NCBI RefSeq assembly: GCF_018873765.1 | Contig: NC_057922.1 | Location: 18,117,563 to 18,181,562 of the forward strand | DNA: 64,000 nt | Origin: Telopea speciosissima | Lineage: Eukaryota; Streptophyta; Magnoliopsida; Proteales; Proteaceae | Reading direction: 5' to 3' | In this document: positions 1 to 11,776 of the stretch, one piece after another | How the letters are laid out: every line of letters begins with the position of its first letter | Position numbering within the stretch: position 1 is the first letter of the stretch | Program-made: the position numbers and the translations under genes | The notes under the pieces: generated by a model | What the model saw: the letters and a program-made list of their open reading frames with translations, nothing else | Told to the model about the DNA's origin: nothing | Database searches by the model: none

Positions 1-123
1 TGTAAATTTGGCCATTTTCAGGGGGGCATTTGGAAATAATCCAAAAAATTATTCCATACGATAACTTTTTTTTTTTTGGTAAAGATCCCATGCCGTAGCT
101 TACCAACTGCATATATATAAATT

Positions 124-278
124 TTAGGGATACTTTTTATAAACGATTGTGTAAGTCGTGCATGTGAGAGGGTGAGAGTTTTGAGACATTAAATATGGGT
201 GAGAGTTTATGACTTTTTCAGCTCTTTGTGAGAGGGGGCACGACCGTGCATGCTTGCATAGCCGTGTATGAAATCTTT
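124..278. repeat. Small foldback MITE, diverged copy (family E)
   Basis: This stretch of about 155 bp resembles the better-preserved copy at 18961-19120. Shared motifs are GTGAGAGGGTGAGAGTTT, a TTTATGACTTTT(C)CA core, and an end reading GCATAGCCGTGTATGAAA. The two ends are roughly inverted (a cgtgcatgtgagaggg block against gagagggggcacgaccgtg). No open frame belongs to it. Boundaries are approximate and no target duplication was found. Confidence 0.5.
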
Positions 279-566
279 GCCAAAAAAAAAGTTTGGTATA
301 TAGAAGATTAACATCAGGCATAGTGAGATTATTGACAAGTGAGTTAGTGAATTTTAAAATTCATTCAAGTCAATATGTTAAAAAAATTATAAAAAAAACC
401 TGACGAGTCATTATCACCATAGCAAGTTAGGTAAAGTATTTTGTTCAAAAAGGATTAAAAATGGGTTGATGTGATATTTAACAAAATCTTAAGTTAAGAA
501 AACAAAAAAACATTTGGGGGAGGTTTTTATACACGATCGAATCAAATAGGGAGTTGTGTGGTCATT

Positions 567-603
567 TTCAACCCTATTTACCAAAAAAAAAAAGTTCAAC
601 CCT
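567..603 (+). repeat. Micro A-tailed insertion between 9-bp direct repeats
   Basis: The 9-mer ttcaaccct occurs at 567-575 and 595-603. Between them lie 19 bp, atttaccaaaaaaaaaaag, a short leader ending ACC followed by an A-run. Short direct repeats around an A-tailed insert are the signature of target-primed retroposition, here with almost nothing left but the tail. Slippage cannot be excluded for a single case, but the same arrangement recurs in this window. Confidence 0.6.
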
Positions 604-1315
604 AAAATGTTCCCATCCCAAGTTCTATGCTTGACCGTGCTTGGTACATGATTGTGCAAATTTTTTTATCAAATCTCCTTTAAGAAAATGTCTAATTGGT
701 AAGGTCAGCACCTCTACCTGTCTCTCTCTCTCTCTCTTTCGAAGATTTTATATTCAATTGCAAGTAAAGGAATAAGAAAATGAGAAAGAAAATAATGAAA
801 AAAATTACATTTTTTTTTATAATAATGATTGTACAAATAACTAAAACTTGCGCCAAATAATAGCAAATTTGATAATTAATGTTTCCAAGTGGATTATTTA
901 TCTTTAAGGACAACCCCAGGATTTTGGTCTTATGTGGGAAGGGGCATGGGTGCATTAAAAAATTAATCTAAAATAGATACGCACGAATATTTCACATGCA
1001 ATATTTGGAATCTCATTTGTTTGTGGATCCCATTTTCAATATATGCTAACCATAAACAAATCATTTACTAAATATTGAGTGGAAATACGTGAAGAACTAT
1101 CCAACGATACACACTCTATCCGGCCAGCCGATTTAGCCACATATGTTGAATCTATTAAGACCAATTTTAATTAATTTTTTTCTGTAAGGAAAAAGAAGAT
1201 GGGAAATGAAATAATTAAAAAAACAATCACTATACTCCATCGTGAATTTTAGACATGGCCCCCATTCCCCTCGGATTCCATCTGTGTTTGTTATTCTATT
1301 GAAATAAAAAAATGT

Positions 1316-1702
1316 GGGTAAATTACATGTCACCCCTTGATTTTCAAACGAAACTTAAATCACCCATTGTATTAGACCTTAATATGATAAATTAGTGTTC
1401 ACCAAAAAAAAAAAAATGATAAATTAGTCCCTACTGTTAGTTTTATGCTGTTAAGTGATGATGTCAGCCAGTTAAATAAATTTAAATCCCTAAACTACCC
1501 TTGACATCCAAACATAGATTTTGAAGGATAGTCTTGTAAATTTAATTCTAATGTTTTAGTACAAGGGTAAAATAGTATTTTCATACCAATAACTAACAAC
1601 AGACTAACACCGTTACTGTAGAGGGAGACGGATGAGTATTTTCAAAAATCAAGGGATAATTTGAGTTTCATTTGAAAACCAGGGGGTGATGTGTAATGTA
1701 CC
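1316..1702 (+). mobile_element. MULE-like MITE (family B), copy 1
   Basis: This element of about 385 bp begins gggtaaattacatgtcaccc and ends with the inverse, reading ggggtgatgtgtaatgtacc. The interior aligns with the copies at 14428-14812 (opposite orientation) and 18540-18923 (same orientation). It has no coding capacity. The other two copies have perfect 9-bp target duplications. Here the flanks (aaaaaatgt and caaaaattt) match only in part, so this copy is probably the oldest or has decayed ends. A 20-bp micro-insertion lies inside it. Confidence 0.7.
1384..1427 (+). repeat. Micro A-tailed insertion inside a MITE, 12-bp direct repeats
   Basis: The 12-mer atgataaattag is present at 1384-1395 and 1416-1427 and flanks 20 bp, tgttcaccaaaaaaaaaaaa. 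The sister MITE at 18540-18923 has a single atataataaattag at this point and no insert, so it supplies an empty site. The insert again ends CACC plus poly(A). Confidence 0.7.
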
Positions 1703-1703
1703 T

Positions 1704-2755
1704 CAAAAATTTAATTGCAAGTGAAAAAGATTTAAAAGAAAAATTTGCAACTCAGTAGTGCAAATGATATAGAATATTTTTGCACTACATAAGTAGTGGG
1801 AAAATTGGCTTTTGACTGGGCTGAGTTACCTTCTACCAAAAAAAAAGATTGGGTTGTTGCCTAAGTCCAGTCAAATTTTTGGAAAACTTGATTAAAAGTC
1901 GTGTAAACGAGATCAGGGTAAAAAATGACTAGATCTCTCATGAGCCTTGTACCTCGTTTTTTTAAACTTGGCAATGATAGGGGATATAACAAATTTTAAA
2001 CGTTAAATCCGTTGTGCTATGGGGACTGGCTACTGTGTAATCCCTCTGCATGTCAAGGTAGAGCCAAATTTGGATTTTTGCATCGGTGCCGTTTAAGGTT
2101 AATTCAGTTGTGGAGGATATATATGCGAGTTCATGGCAGAAGGCTCAAGAGGGAAATCTGCTTCCCTTGCTCAACAGTGTTCAGTGCCAAACATGCATGG
2201 TTTGACTTTTAAGGAATTGGAGAATGATTGAAGTACTCTCTTTGTCTGAGACTTTGGAAAATTATTGATTGAACCAAGTGGTTATTGTTGGCTAGAACAA
2301 CGCAGGCGCTTGTTGGTGGTTTTGGATTGGGTAGGGTTTATAACTTTGTATATATAATGTCTAAATAGAGATGAAGGTGGCCGGAGTTGCCGAGAGGTTA
2401 AACCTGCAAGAACAGCAATTTCTAATGAAGGAAGCTTCAGGGGAAGAGGGGAAGAGGGAAAAGGGGGGGGGGGGGGGTAGGGGTTATAGGATTTTCTCCT
2501 GCAAGATTGCCAACACCATCATCTTTGTGCCCTTCTTGCATGCAGTTGCAGTGCTTTAGGACTCAATTCTTCCTTTAGTGCTTTTCTTGGACTTAATTGG
2601 AGCTTGCTTCCTCTTCTCAGGCTATTTTATTCCACAGGAGAGCATTCCTAAGTATTGGCTATTCATGTACTAAGTTTCCCTTTACAAGTATCCCTCAGAT
2701 GCTCTGCTCATGGAGGTCATAAGGGGGTGATGTCCAACTTAAGTACCAAGTATTT
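1704..2755. other. Intergenic, no gene recognised
   Basis: AT-rich sequence with short open frames only. At 1811-1860 there is a weaker ACC-poly(A) segment between imperfect repeats (gactgggctgagttacc and gattgggttgttgcc), which may be a decayed micro-insertion. A G-run lies near 2465-2478. Nothing in this stretch resembles a conserved protein. Confidence 0.5.
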
Positions 2756-3153
2756 AAGTATCTTTTGTAATCTATCCACACTGTTCAATCATGAGCCCTA
2801 TTGGATTAGACAAACCAATACGATTTTAACAATGAGTCTCAGTAATTTCTGTAGAAACTGGAAAATTTTTATTATCATATGATCTAGCAAAATTAGTGAT
2901 GAGAACAAGTTAACGAAAGACTTCTTTTGGGCAAAATCCAAGTACAAAACAAATCTCCAATCCTATAACAGTGTTATTGGGATTCCTTTTTTATTACAAC
3001 CAAAACCATTGCAGACCAGATTGAAATGGACTGCTGCCAACAGAAATTTCAAAGAAACAACCATTTGTGAACAGGCACCACCTAGCTATGGTGCCATTCA
3101 AGAAAGGATGCAAGCGGGCATCAGAACTCGTCGACATTTAGATTTGCAGAGAT

Positions 3154-4710
3154 TTACTGAGCGTTCCCACTAAGCCTCAAAGTAAATTCCTGCAATGAGA
3201 CAAGAATCTGTTGTAGGATCTCCTTGGACATTGGGTCAATCAAGTTTCCTTCGCCGTCAAACTTTGGTGGAGGGTTGAAGGCAGGCACAAAAAACTCTGG
3301 CTTGTTAATGAAGTGAATATCAACATAAACCCCAACTTGGCGCAAGTGGTAATGTGATCTTCCACCACCAAAACCCCCTCCTGCACTTACAATGGTAGCT
3401 GCCTTCCCACCCCAAACATTGGGAGGTCTAGATCCCCAGTCAACTGCATTCTTCAAAGCAGCTACATTCACAAATCACAAGGGAAAGAGGAAGGGAAAAG
3501 TAAGCAACAAATCAATAAAGCAGACCCAATATTCCTTGATTGATTCTTTGTTTCCCCCCTCTTTCTTCCTTTCTTTTAAGGGTCAGCAACTTCAATAGAT
3601 ATGAATATAAGCACTATTTCAATGTTCAAGCTACAACCTTGCTTCTAATCCAATTACTTCTAACCATTCCACTTTGTTCTACTCTAGTTACAGGCTTATA
3701 CAAGGTCCATCTCCATCATGCATTTGTTTTGTTACTTTAAATATCTATTGAAACCGCTCCCTTTAAATGAAAGAAATCAAAGCATCCAAATACCCTGAAA
3801 ATGTTTTCAGACCAACTAAGATAAGTAAACCCAAAGATTTTTTAACCTCCATGTGGTTTATGATGCATAAAGAAAGAAATATTTTCAAAACAGGGCATTC
3901 CAAGAAAGAACTAGTCCAAAAAGGGTTATCCATTGAGACTAGTAGGGCTTTTATACTAATTCATTCCAAAGCATCTGAGGCATCCATGACTTCAATGTTA
4001 AAGGTTTCAACTTTCAAACTCTGAGAACCAACCCTACAGAAAATTTATAGATGAATCATTTCTCTTCAGTTGTCTAGACCCAGAATCCCTAGAATCTGCA
4101 GAGACCCTCCAACTTTTGATTGAGGCAAATTGAGTTCTCCATAGATCATAGTCAATACCAAGCTATGCTTTAAAGTTTAAACCAGTGTTTTGAAACCAGA
4201 CTAGCCCTCAACCCCTTATGGTCTCAGGACATTGGTTACAATATTACATTATCTTCTACTTTAAATTCTAAAACACTAAGGCAGGCATAGAAAGACCCAG
4301 AAAGTGAAATTCAGAGCTAAGAAAGAGAAGGGCAGAGACAGTACGGGTAATAGAGTAGTTGTACTCCGGCGAGGCAAAGAGAATGCTGTCGGCGGCAGCA
4401 ATTTTCTGACGGAAAGCCTCAACCACTGGGGGGCAAATCCCATCGACCTCAAGGTCAGTATTGAGCAAAGGGAGTTCTGAAATGTCAACAAGCTCAATCT
4501 CCATTCCTGTGAGGGAGTCCTTGCATATTTGCTGTGCTGCAAAGCAGAAACCAGAAAGCAAAGAAAGAATCAGAACCCAAAGCTACAATTACAAGAGTAA
4601 ATGAAAAACCCAAACAAGAATTGATTGAAAGTAGTACCAGCCCGGACAAGGCCAAGGTGGTAAGAGCCTTTACGGAGAGAGCCGCAAAGGGCAACGACTT
4701 TGACGACCAT
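3154..4710 (-). CDS. NQR: NAD(P)H:quinone oxidoreductase, FMN-dependent (NQR type), copy 1
   Basis: There are three exons on the minus strand, 4638-4710, 4345-4536 and 3154-3461, with GT-AG borders. Joined, they encode 190 residues, close to the Arabidopsis NQR protein as I remember it (about 196). The family has a flavodoxin-like fold, binds FMN and reduces quinones by two electrons with NAD(P)H, avoiding semiquinones. Visible motifs are the FMN phosphate loop LCGSLRKGSYHLGLVRA near the N-terminus, the segment ILFASPEYNYS about residues 74-84, and the glycine-rich GGGFGGGRSHYHLRQ. The ATG at 4710 is chosen because it directly precedes the VVKVVALCGS strand. No frame disruption is seen. It differs from copy 2 at six residues: E/D and K/Q in exon 2, and A/V, G/D, R/K and S/N in exon 3. 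Confidence 0.93.
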
Positions 4711-4808
4711 CTCTTCTTTCTTTCTGTTGTTGGGCTTTTCCCTTTTGATCTGCTTGATTCTAGTCTCTGTGCTGTGACAGTACTTGGGAAGGTAGAAGTA
4801 CTTGAAGG

Positions 4809-4817
4809 TATGTATAG
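4809..4817 (-). promoter_or_regulatory. TATA-like box of quinone reductase copy 1
   Basis: On the minus strand this reads CTATACATA, about 100 nt upstream of the ATG at 4710. Copy 2 has the canonical CTATAAATA at the matching site (10927-10935). The A-to-C change at the TATA core suggests copy 1 may have a weaker core promoter. This is inference from sequence only. Confidence 0.5.
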
Positions 4818-5229
4818 AGGACTTAGGAGGTTATGGTGACTTGTTGTTGGCTTCTATTGTGATCCAAGGGCCATAGTTTGATTTATAATTAACTAAACAA
4901 AATCAAACCTTCTTTACTTCCTTATTAACCATTTTTTTAAAAAGAATCAACAATGGAAGTAGGAAGAATTTCCGGTGGGCTAAACGTGGCATTCGAGGAT
5001 TGGAGGGGAATAACATATAGGAACGATGGTGGTCCTTTAGCTACCTCGGTTTGATTCAATTCCGAAGTACCTAAACATTCATTGTCTATTAGTGTGTTAC
5101 GTAAGGAAGCACGTCTTGATGGCATCAGAGAGGAGGCATTATTCCTTAGATCAGAGGAGAACCAAAGTGCTCTCTCCATTATTGAAGAGAGAGAGACAGA
5201 GAGCTCCCATGAGGTTTGGAGTTTAAGAT

Positions 5230-5408
5230 CAATTTGGATCCTCTACGGCTGGGCAGGTTGCAGCAATTGTGCTGTTTGCACTCAGATAGGGGAGTCGACC
5301 CCACCTAGGTAGGGTGCTTGAGCAATGGGTAGGGCGATCATTTCATCCCTGTCTGGGTGTAGGTAGCACAATGACCGCTACCTGCCGAGCCGTAGAGGAT
5401 CAGAATCC
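5230..5408. mobile_element. Foldback element, ends GGATCCTCTACGGC
   Basis: The left end ggatcctctacggctgggca (from about 5236) is the inverse of the right end tgccgagccgtagaggatc (ending about 5401). The arms continue into a partly complementary middle (acctaggtagggtg, gggtgtaggtagc). It has no coding capacity. Similar ends, with ATCCTCT at the border, are found at 11609, 12912 and 43680. Confidence 0.6.
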
Positions 5409-5456
5409 ATTCAAGACCTCTTGTTCGTCGTCTAGTTTAGATCTCCCTACCAACCC

Positions 5457-5490
<34 letters not shown>

Positions 5491-6246
5491 AAAAAGAGAG
5501 TACAATTGGTACAAATTATAGTTAAAAGTATTGGAAGTGAAATCAATTGTGTTGGGCTGTATCAAGCCAATTTTATTGGATTGATTCATTTTTTTTTGGG
5601 GATCTATTGATCAGAAAATAATAAAACTTTTAAAAATAAAAATTCTAAAAAGTCCATAGAATATATGTATCATAAAGGGAAAAAGTAAAAAATATATTTT
5701 GATGAAATATTACACTAAATGTAACCTAAATTACAATAAGTGTTGGCCTGCTCCGATCTGAATTTTTTATTATTGATATTCTGATCAATTCTATTGGATG
5801 TGTAGATCGTCTAAAAATATTCTGGAAACCAAAAAATCAACTCGATCGGAGGTCAAATGAAAGAACTCTATCTGTTTCAAGTTTGGATGAGTAAAATATA
5901 TCTAGTTACAACTTTTAAATAGGTATCAGGTTGAATCAGCCGATCTAAGAACTGGTCCAATACCCAATCAATTCACTGCACTGTGGTTGTATGGTTCTAA
6001 TAGCGGTATTGTTTTCAGCCCAATACCAATATATATCGATCTATACGCCACCAATACTTAGAAGCATGTGTATAAAAGGGGTGAGATTTTAATAATGGAA
6101 CTAGTCATCTAGGAGTCTAATTATAGGGTCACATCATCTTGACCCGAAGAAAGCACTATTTCTTATGCGCATCCATGGTTATAGGAGTCCACTTTGGGAT
6201 TTGTTAGCTCTTGTAATCCCTATTTTGACCTTTAAAATTAATTTTT

Positions 6247-6385
6247 CTTTTTTTGGGAATTGGAGAGCTTTAATAGTGTTGGGGAGATAGAGGATGGGAA
6301 CAGGCCCCAAGATGGTTTTAACTCATGATCTCTTATTTGAGGAGTTGGCCTTTTGCCAACTAAACTAACCCCTTGGGGTACCTCG
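6247..6385 (-). mobile_element. tRNA-derived SINE, minus strand
   Basis: Read on the minus strand, this has a tRNA-like A box in gttagtttagttggc (plus 6353-6367), a B box gagttaaaacc (plus 6314-6324) and a short A-rich 3' end (plus 6241-6254). It is the same family as the SINE at 14060-14215: both share aaataagagatcatgagtt and the sequence around the A box. A direct repeat of type taa(a)tttttc flanks it. It was inserted in unit 1 only; the matching part of unit 2 is too diverged to show a clean empty site. Confidence 0.7.
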
Positions 6386-6563
6386 TAATAAATTTTTCCT
6401 TTCATGGGTTCCCACAAAAAGAGAAAAATAAAAAAGTATATTGGTGTATGGGGTTCACATACACACTTGGGTTTGAAACCAGTCTTCTTCTCCCTAACAA
6501 CTAATTAACCATTGACTTGGTTTTTTTAATCCAAGTCTTTAGATTGCTAAATAGCTAGGGCTC

Positions 6564-9061
6564 ACCGGACTAAAACTGACAGCGTTCAAGACATTCTTGT
6601 CTTCCAACTTCTCCCATGAGACAGGCTCACCAGTCTTAAGGTTGATGAGGGAAGCCTGATCCATATTGTCTACATTGAGCAACTTGTTAACAACCGTGGT
6701 AGCTGGCCTCAACACGCCATTGGAAAATCAGAGGACCCCTCCTTGTCCTTCACCCAAAAAAGACTTATCCTTCCATTTGGTACCTCAATGATCTTGAGAT
6801 TTGTATAGCGATGGGCGAAATAATACCAGCCAAGCGCCTCCCCCTGTGCCTGTAAAAGGAAGCAATGGGTGAAAACTTATGCCGTTCTCCCCACAAGCTA
6901 TGGCAAAATCGAATATGCACTTCCACACATTTGGTACCAATTGGGTCAAAGCAAGCTTATAATGGTTAAGAGACCAGTGACGAATTGATGGATAGGAAAA
7001 CGCATGCCCACAACGAAGGTCTCTTGATAAAACCACACTTCTCCTATCCTCGCAAAGCAAGTTCTCTCCTCAGACCTAGGCAACTTAAGCCTAATCGATC
7101 GGGGAATGTAATACCTCCTCCTAATGGTCTTTAAATCATTACTTGTTGAAGTACACGCCCAATTGCGAGGCCACTTTGGGTGGGACCTCTCGTTCTTGAC
7201 TACGGCCTTCTTTTTCCCGAAGGTCTGCCCACTCCCAGAGGCTTGCCCCTTGCCTAAAACTTGCTTCTTAGCAGGAAGAAGAATGCCATGCCTAGCTAGT
7301 CTATGAGGAGAATTGGACGCTTCAGAATTACCCTAGAGTTAGAGTTAGAATCTATTCCGTAAACAACGATATCCCTATCATCTCTATCGGAAGGCTCCTC
7401 CCTCACAATTTTCTTAGGCATATTGAAAAAAAAAAAATAGAGGAAAACAAGAACTTATTGGAGGAATACAACTAACAGAAGACCTGAAGAGTGCTAAGAG
7501 AATCAAGAAAAGCTAAAAAAGCTCAAGATAAAGACGATAGCGGAACTATTTGTAAATCCTTAAGCAAAGAGAGGAAATCTCAAGCAGATTCGCAAAACTC
7601 CTTTTCTGATCAAGCTCTCCCGTAATCACAAAAGCAAAGACGAAGAAGAAGAGCAAAACCCTCGGTCAAAGGTATAAATACTTTTTTATTTGTGTTTTTG
7701 CACACAGGATCCAACGAACCAGATCTCCATAAGTGAACAGTCAAGATCTTACAATCATTGATCCCCAAGACAGCATTATAGGCCTGTAAATGAAGGCCAC
7801 GTGTCTCAACCTGGAAGAAACCTCCATTAACTCCAGACGTGACCTTTCAGGTGCCCGAGATCAAAAAGTCTCGGAAAGAAAACCCACTCCAACTTTGCAA
7901 ATGATTTGCCAACGGATCATCTGCACGTATCAAGAGGTGAACATACATGCGTGCAAATTACATTTTAATTTTATTTTCATAGAAAACATCTTCCTCCCTT
8001 TGTAAATGGTAAAAATAGGACAGGTGATTGATTCTCACATGTACGTTCACATATTAATATATGCAAAGGAATCGAAATCACTTCCAAATGCCCATGTGAA
8101 ACCATCACAGAATTCTCCCGTCGAAAGGTTTTTGAAACCAATGATCCAACAACTCAGAAGAATGCACGTGTGAGGAATTTCCGGAAATCCTGTTAGGCGT
8201 ATAGTCAGAAAGCACGCATGAAAGGGTATATTGAACCTCAACAAGCCAAAAACTCAACCAAACCCAATTCAGGACCTCGAGAGCAAGCACGCCTGGATGC
8301 CTCGCAACAAGTTCTCCAGCTCGGGGTGAAACCTTAAGCTTAAACTCAAGCCAACAGATACTTGTTGGACTCTGACTTCTGTCCGAGCTCATGCTTTAAC
8401 CACCAAGCTGACAGACTAAAGCCAGAGAAAGAATATTTTACTCCCACGAACCTATTCAATCTCGAAGGAGTTGGGGGCTTCTGTTATATGTAAGATTAGC
8501 TCTCCAATGAGCAGGTGCCACGTGGCAGGGACTCAAACCTAAAACCATATAAGCAAGGAATGGATCATTCTGCACGGAGAGTCTCCACTGGAAACAGAGA
8601 CCTTCTTTTTTCTTTCTTATTTTTTTCTAACTTTTTTTTGTTTTTTTTCTTTTTTTTCTTTTTTTTGTAAACACCCCAAAAATCCCCTCGACCGTAAGCT
8701 CTATGTGGTCTATGTCGCTGGAATGAGTAGCAGTCGACAAGAGGAATAGTAGTCCCTTGTATAATAGCTACGGCAGGTCGCCGGAGTGTTTACCAGTCAC
8801 CGGTGATGGGATCCAGAGAGGATTGCAGGTCTCCAGAGTGAAGATCCAGGACTTGAAACGGTTACTAGCGAGGGAAAGCAGAGTTTTAGTCCTTTAAATA
8901 AAAAAACATTTTTGTGAAAGTATTTTTTGGAGGTACAGGAGTAATTTTCAGAAACAAAGGGGAAGTCAATGTAATTAAGGCTTAGTCCAGGGGGAGGACC
9001 ATGTAATTTGCTCAATACTTTGATATATGATCTTATTCACCATAACACCCATAAGCCAACA
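6564..9061 (-). mobile_element. Gypsy-type LTR retrotransposon fossil, gag end, broken
   Basis: On the minus strand, about 7430 down to 6780 carries a gag-type region. It includes a stretch similar to the 'putative gypsy type transposon' domain of Tat-like plant elements (SYPSIRHWSLNHYKLALTQL, then FTGTGGGAWLVLF). Sequence to its right, up to about 9061, may be leader and LTR, because a TGTTGGCTTATGG start lies at the far end on the minus strand. The element is incomplete and old, with several breaks; pol is absent. It occupies exactly the interval between the two duplicated blocks. Confidence 0.55.
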
Positions 9062-9464
9062 TCTCTAATCAATCCATACTGTTCAAACATGGCCTCTCTT
9101 GGATTAGACAAACCAATACGATTTTAACGATGAATCCCATTAATTTCTGTAGAAGCTTTAAAATTTTTATTATCACATGATCTAGGAAAAGTAATGTTGA
9201 GAACAACTTGAGGAAATACTTCTTTTGGGCAAAATCCAAGTACAAAACAAATCTCCAATCCTATAACAGTACTTGTTATTGGGATTCCTTTTTTTTTTTT
9301 TTATTATTACAACCAAAACCATTGCAGACCAGATAGAAATGGACTGCTTGCTGCCAACAGAAATTTCAAAGAAACAACCATTTGTGAATAGGTACCATCT
9401 ATGGTGCCATTGAAGAAAGGATGCAAGGGGTATCAGAACTCGTCAAGATTTAGAGTTGCAAAGA

Positions 9465-10845
9465 TTACTGAGCGTTGCCATTAAGCTTCAAAGTAAATTC
9501 CTGCAATGAGACAAGAATCTGTTGTAGGATCTCCTTGGACATTGGGTCAATCAAGTTTCCTTCGTCGTCGAACTTTGGTGGAGGGTTGAATGCAGGCACG
9601 AAAAACTCTGGTTTGTTAATGAAGTGAATATCAACATAAACACCAACTTGGCGCAAATGGTAATGTGATCTTCCACCACCAAAACCTCCTCCTGCACTTA
9701 CAATGGTAGCTACCTTCCCACCCCAAACATTGGGAGGTCTAGATCCCCAGTCAACTGCATTCTTCAGAGCAGCTACATTCAAAAATCACAAGAGAAAGAG
9801 AAGGGAAAAGTTAGAAATAAAATCAATAAAGCAGACCCAATATTCCTTATAATTGATTCTTAATTTGTTTCCCCCTCTTTGATTAGGGGTCAGCAATTTC
9901 AACAGATATGAATAAAAGCAATATTTCACTGTTCACATTGTGAGCTACAACCTTGCCTCTAATCTAATTAAATGAGGGAACACAAAGTATCCAAATACCC
10001 TGAAATTCTTTCAGACAAACTAAGAAAAGTAAAACCCAAAGAGCCCTTACCACCAAGCTAAGTATTTTTAACTTCCATGTGGTTTATGATGGATGCATAG
10101 AACAAAGGATTTGTCTCAAAACAGGGCATTCCAAGAAAGAACTAGTCCAAAAAGGGTTATCCATTATTGAGACTAGTAGGGCTTTTATACTAACTCATTC
10201 CAAAGCATCTGGGGCATCCATGAGTCTAATGTTGAATGTTTCAACTTTCAAACTCTGAGAACCAATCCTACAGAAAATATGTAGATGAATCATTTCTCTT
10301 CAGTTGTCTAGACCCGGAATCCCTAGAATCTTCAGAGACCCTCCAACCTTTGATAGAGGCCAATTGAGATCTCCATAGCTCAGGACATAAGTTACAATGT
10401 TACAAAGTCTAAACACCAAGGCATGAATAGAACAAGACCCATTAAGTGAAATTCACAGCTACGAAAGATAAGGGCAGAGACAGTACGGGTAATAGAGTAG
10501 TTGTACTCCGGCGAGGCAAAGAGAATGCTGTCGGCGGCAGCAATTTTCTGACGGAAAGCCTCAACCACTGGGGGGCAAATCCCATCGACTTCAAGGTCAG
10601 TATTGAGCAAAGGGAGGTCTGAAATGTCAACAAGCTCAATCTCCATTCCTGTGAGGGAATCCTGGCATATTTGCTGTGCTGCAAAGCAGAAAGCAAAGAA
10701 AGAATCAGAATCCAAAAGTTACAATAACAGAGTAAATGAAAAACACAAAGAAGAATTGATTGAAAGTAGTACCAGCTCGGACAAGGCCAAGGTGGTAAGA
10801 GCCTTTACGGAGAGAACCGCAAAGGGCAACGACTTTGACAACCAT
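9465..10845 (-). CDS. NQR: NAD(P)H:quinone oxidoreductase, FMN-dependent (NQR type), copy 2
   Basis: There are three exons on the minus strand, 10773-10845, 10487-10678 and 9465-9772. Exon lengths (73, 192 and 308 nt) match copy 1, and the predicted protein is again 190 residues. The FMN phosphate loop (LCGSLRKGSYHLG), the SPEYNYS segment and GGGFGGGRSHYHLRQ are intact. Intron 2 is about 714 nt, against about 883 nt in copy 1. The first 24 codons encode the same residues in both copies. With a canonical TATA box and no lesion this looks like a working gene, probably a soluble cytosolic or membrane-associated two-electron quinone reductase. As in other plants, it may respond to oxidative or auxin signals, but no such element was identified here. 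Confidence 0.93.
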
Positions 10846-10926
10846 CTCTTCTTTACTTCTGTTGGGCTTTTTTCTCTTTTGTTCGGCTTGCTTCTCAAGT
10901 CTCTGTGCTGTGACAGTACTTGAAGG

Positions 10927-10935
10927 TATTTATAG
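10927..10935 (-). promoter_or_regulatory. TATA box of quinone reductase copy 2
   Basis: The minus strand reads CTATAAATA about 85 nt upstream of the ATG at 10845. Transcription would be expected to start near 10900, giving a 5' leader of about 50 nt. Confidence 0.6.
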
Positions 10936-11608
10936 AGGGCTTAAGAGGATATGGCTTCTATTGTGATCCGATGGCCATGGTTCTTGATTTATAATTAACT
11001 AAACAGAAGCTAACCTTTTTAATTTCCTTTCAAACTCGGAGAGTCGGAGGATTGTAGTGTGGGGATAAACATGGTGCACAAGGATTGGTGGAGGAATAAA
11101 ATATGCCGGGTCCACTCCCTTTTTAGTTAATTATCTTTTATTTTTGTTCCAAGGGTATGAACTCTCATTTGCTAATATCTTTGCAATGTAGGTTTTGTCT
11201 ATCGTATAAATGACAGATTGACCAATTTCCACTATGTGACTCAACAACCTGTATTCGTCTGATGCCATTAGTTGTACACATGTCTTCCATAAACAAAGCT
11301 TTTCCTTACCAAAAAATAAAAGAGTTTAGCTTCGCCCATGCCTCTTTAGCCATTTGACCTTTTGGATTAGGTGAGAGAGGTTATTATCAATCCGGTACAA
11401 ATCATGGTAAAGTTGTTGGAAATGGAATCGATTGTAATGGGCTGTATCACGTCAATTTTATTGGATCCATGTGTGTGTGTGTATGTATGTGTATCATTAT
11501 AAAAAAAATAATTCAAAAAATATTTTTTGGTGAAATATTTCACATAACGCAACCTAAATTACAATAAATGCTGGTGTGATCATATCCAATTTTTGGCCAT
11601 TGACATTC

Positions 11609-11776
11609 GAGTTGGGATCCTCTCCAATGAGTTGGAGAGCCCACTAAGCTATTTGACGGTTGGGTTGGCTGTGTGCACGTCATGATGAGTGTGGGCACTC
11701 ATCCCGGTGTGTGTCCAATCAACCCAGCTATTGGATGCTCATTGGGTGCGTGCCTCATTGGAGAGGATCTAGACTC
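11609..11776. mobile_element. Foldback MITE, ends GAGT..GATCCTCTCCAATGAG, unit 2 only
   Basis: The left arm gatcctctccaatgag (11616-11631) is the exact inverse of ctcattggagaggatc (11754-11769), and the inversion extends to the outer GAGT/ACTC. The unit-1 equivalent, around 5781, runs straight from gatattc into tgatcaattctattgg with no element. That is an empty site, so this copy inserted after the duplication. A related copy is at 43680-43839. Confidence 0.8.

Larger units (their letters stand above)
2760..6545. repeat. Tandem segmental duplication, unit 1 (quinone reductase block)
   Basis: From the block near 2775 (ccacactgttcaatcatgag) to the block near 6470-6545 (cttgggtttgaaaccagtct) the sequence follows 9065-12765 in the same order and orientation, including exons, introns, promoter and flanks. 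Similarity is very high in exons and lower in flanks, with indels. This is a direct segmental duplication and not a retrocopy, because introns are kept. Boundaries are approximate. Confidence 0.85.

Noticed and set aside
2371-2450. tRNA-Ser/Leu look-alike (gttgccgagaggttaaacc)
   Set aside because: The D-arm-like match has no matching acceptor stem or TTCGA B box downstream.
5314-5610. 98-codon open frame with a poly-lysine run
   Set aside because: The lysines are an A-run; the frame crosses a foldback end and resembles no protein.
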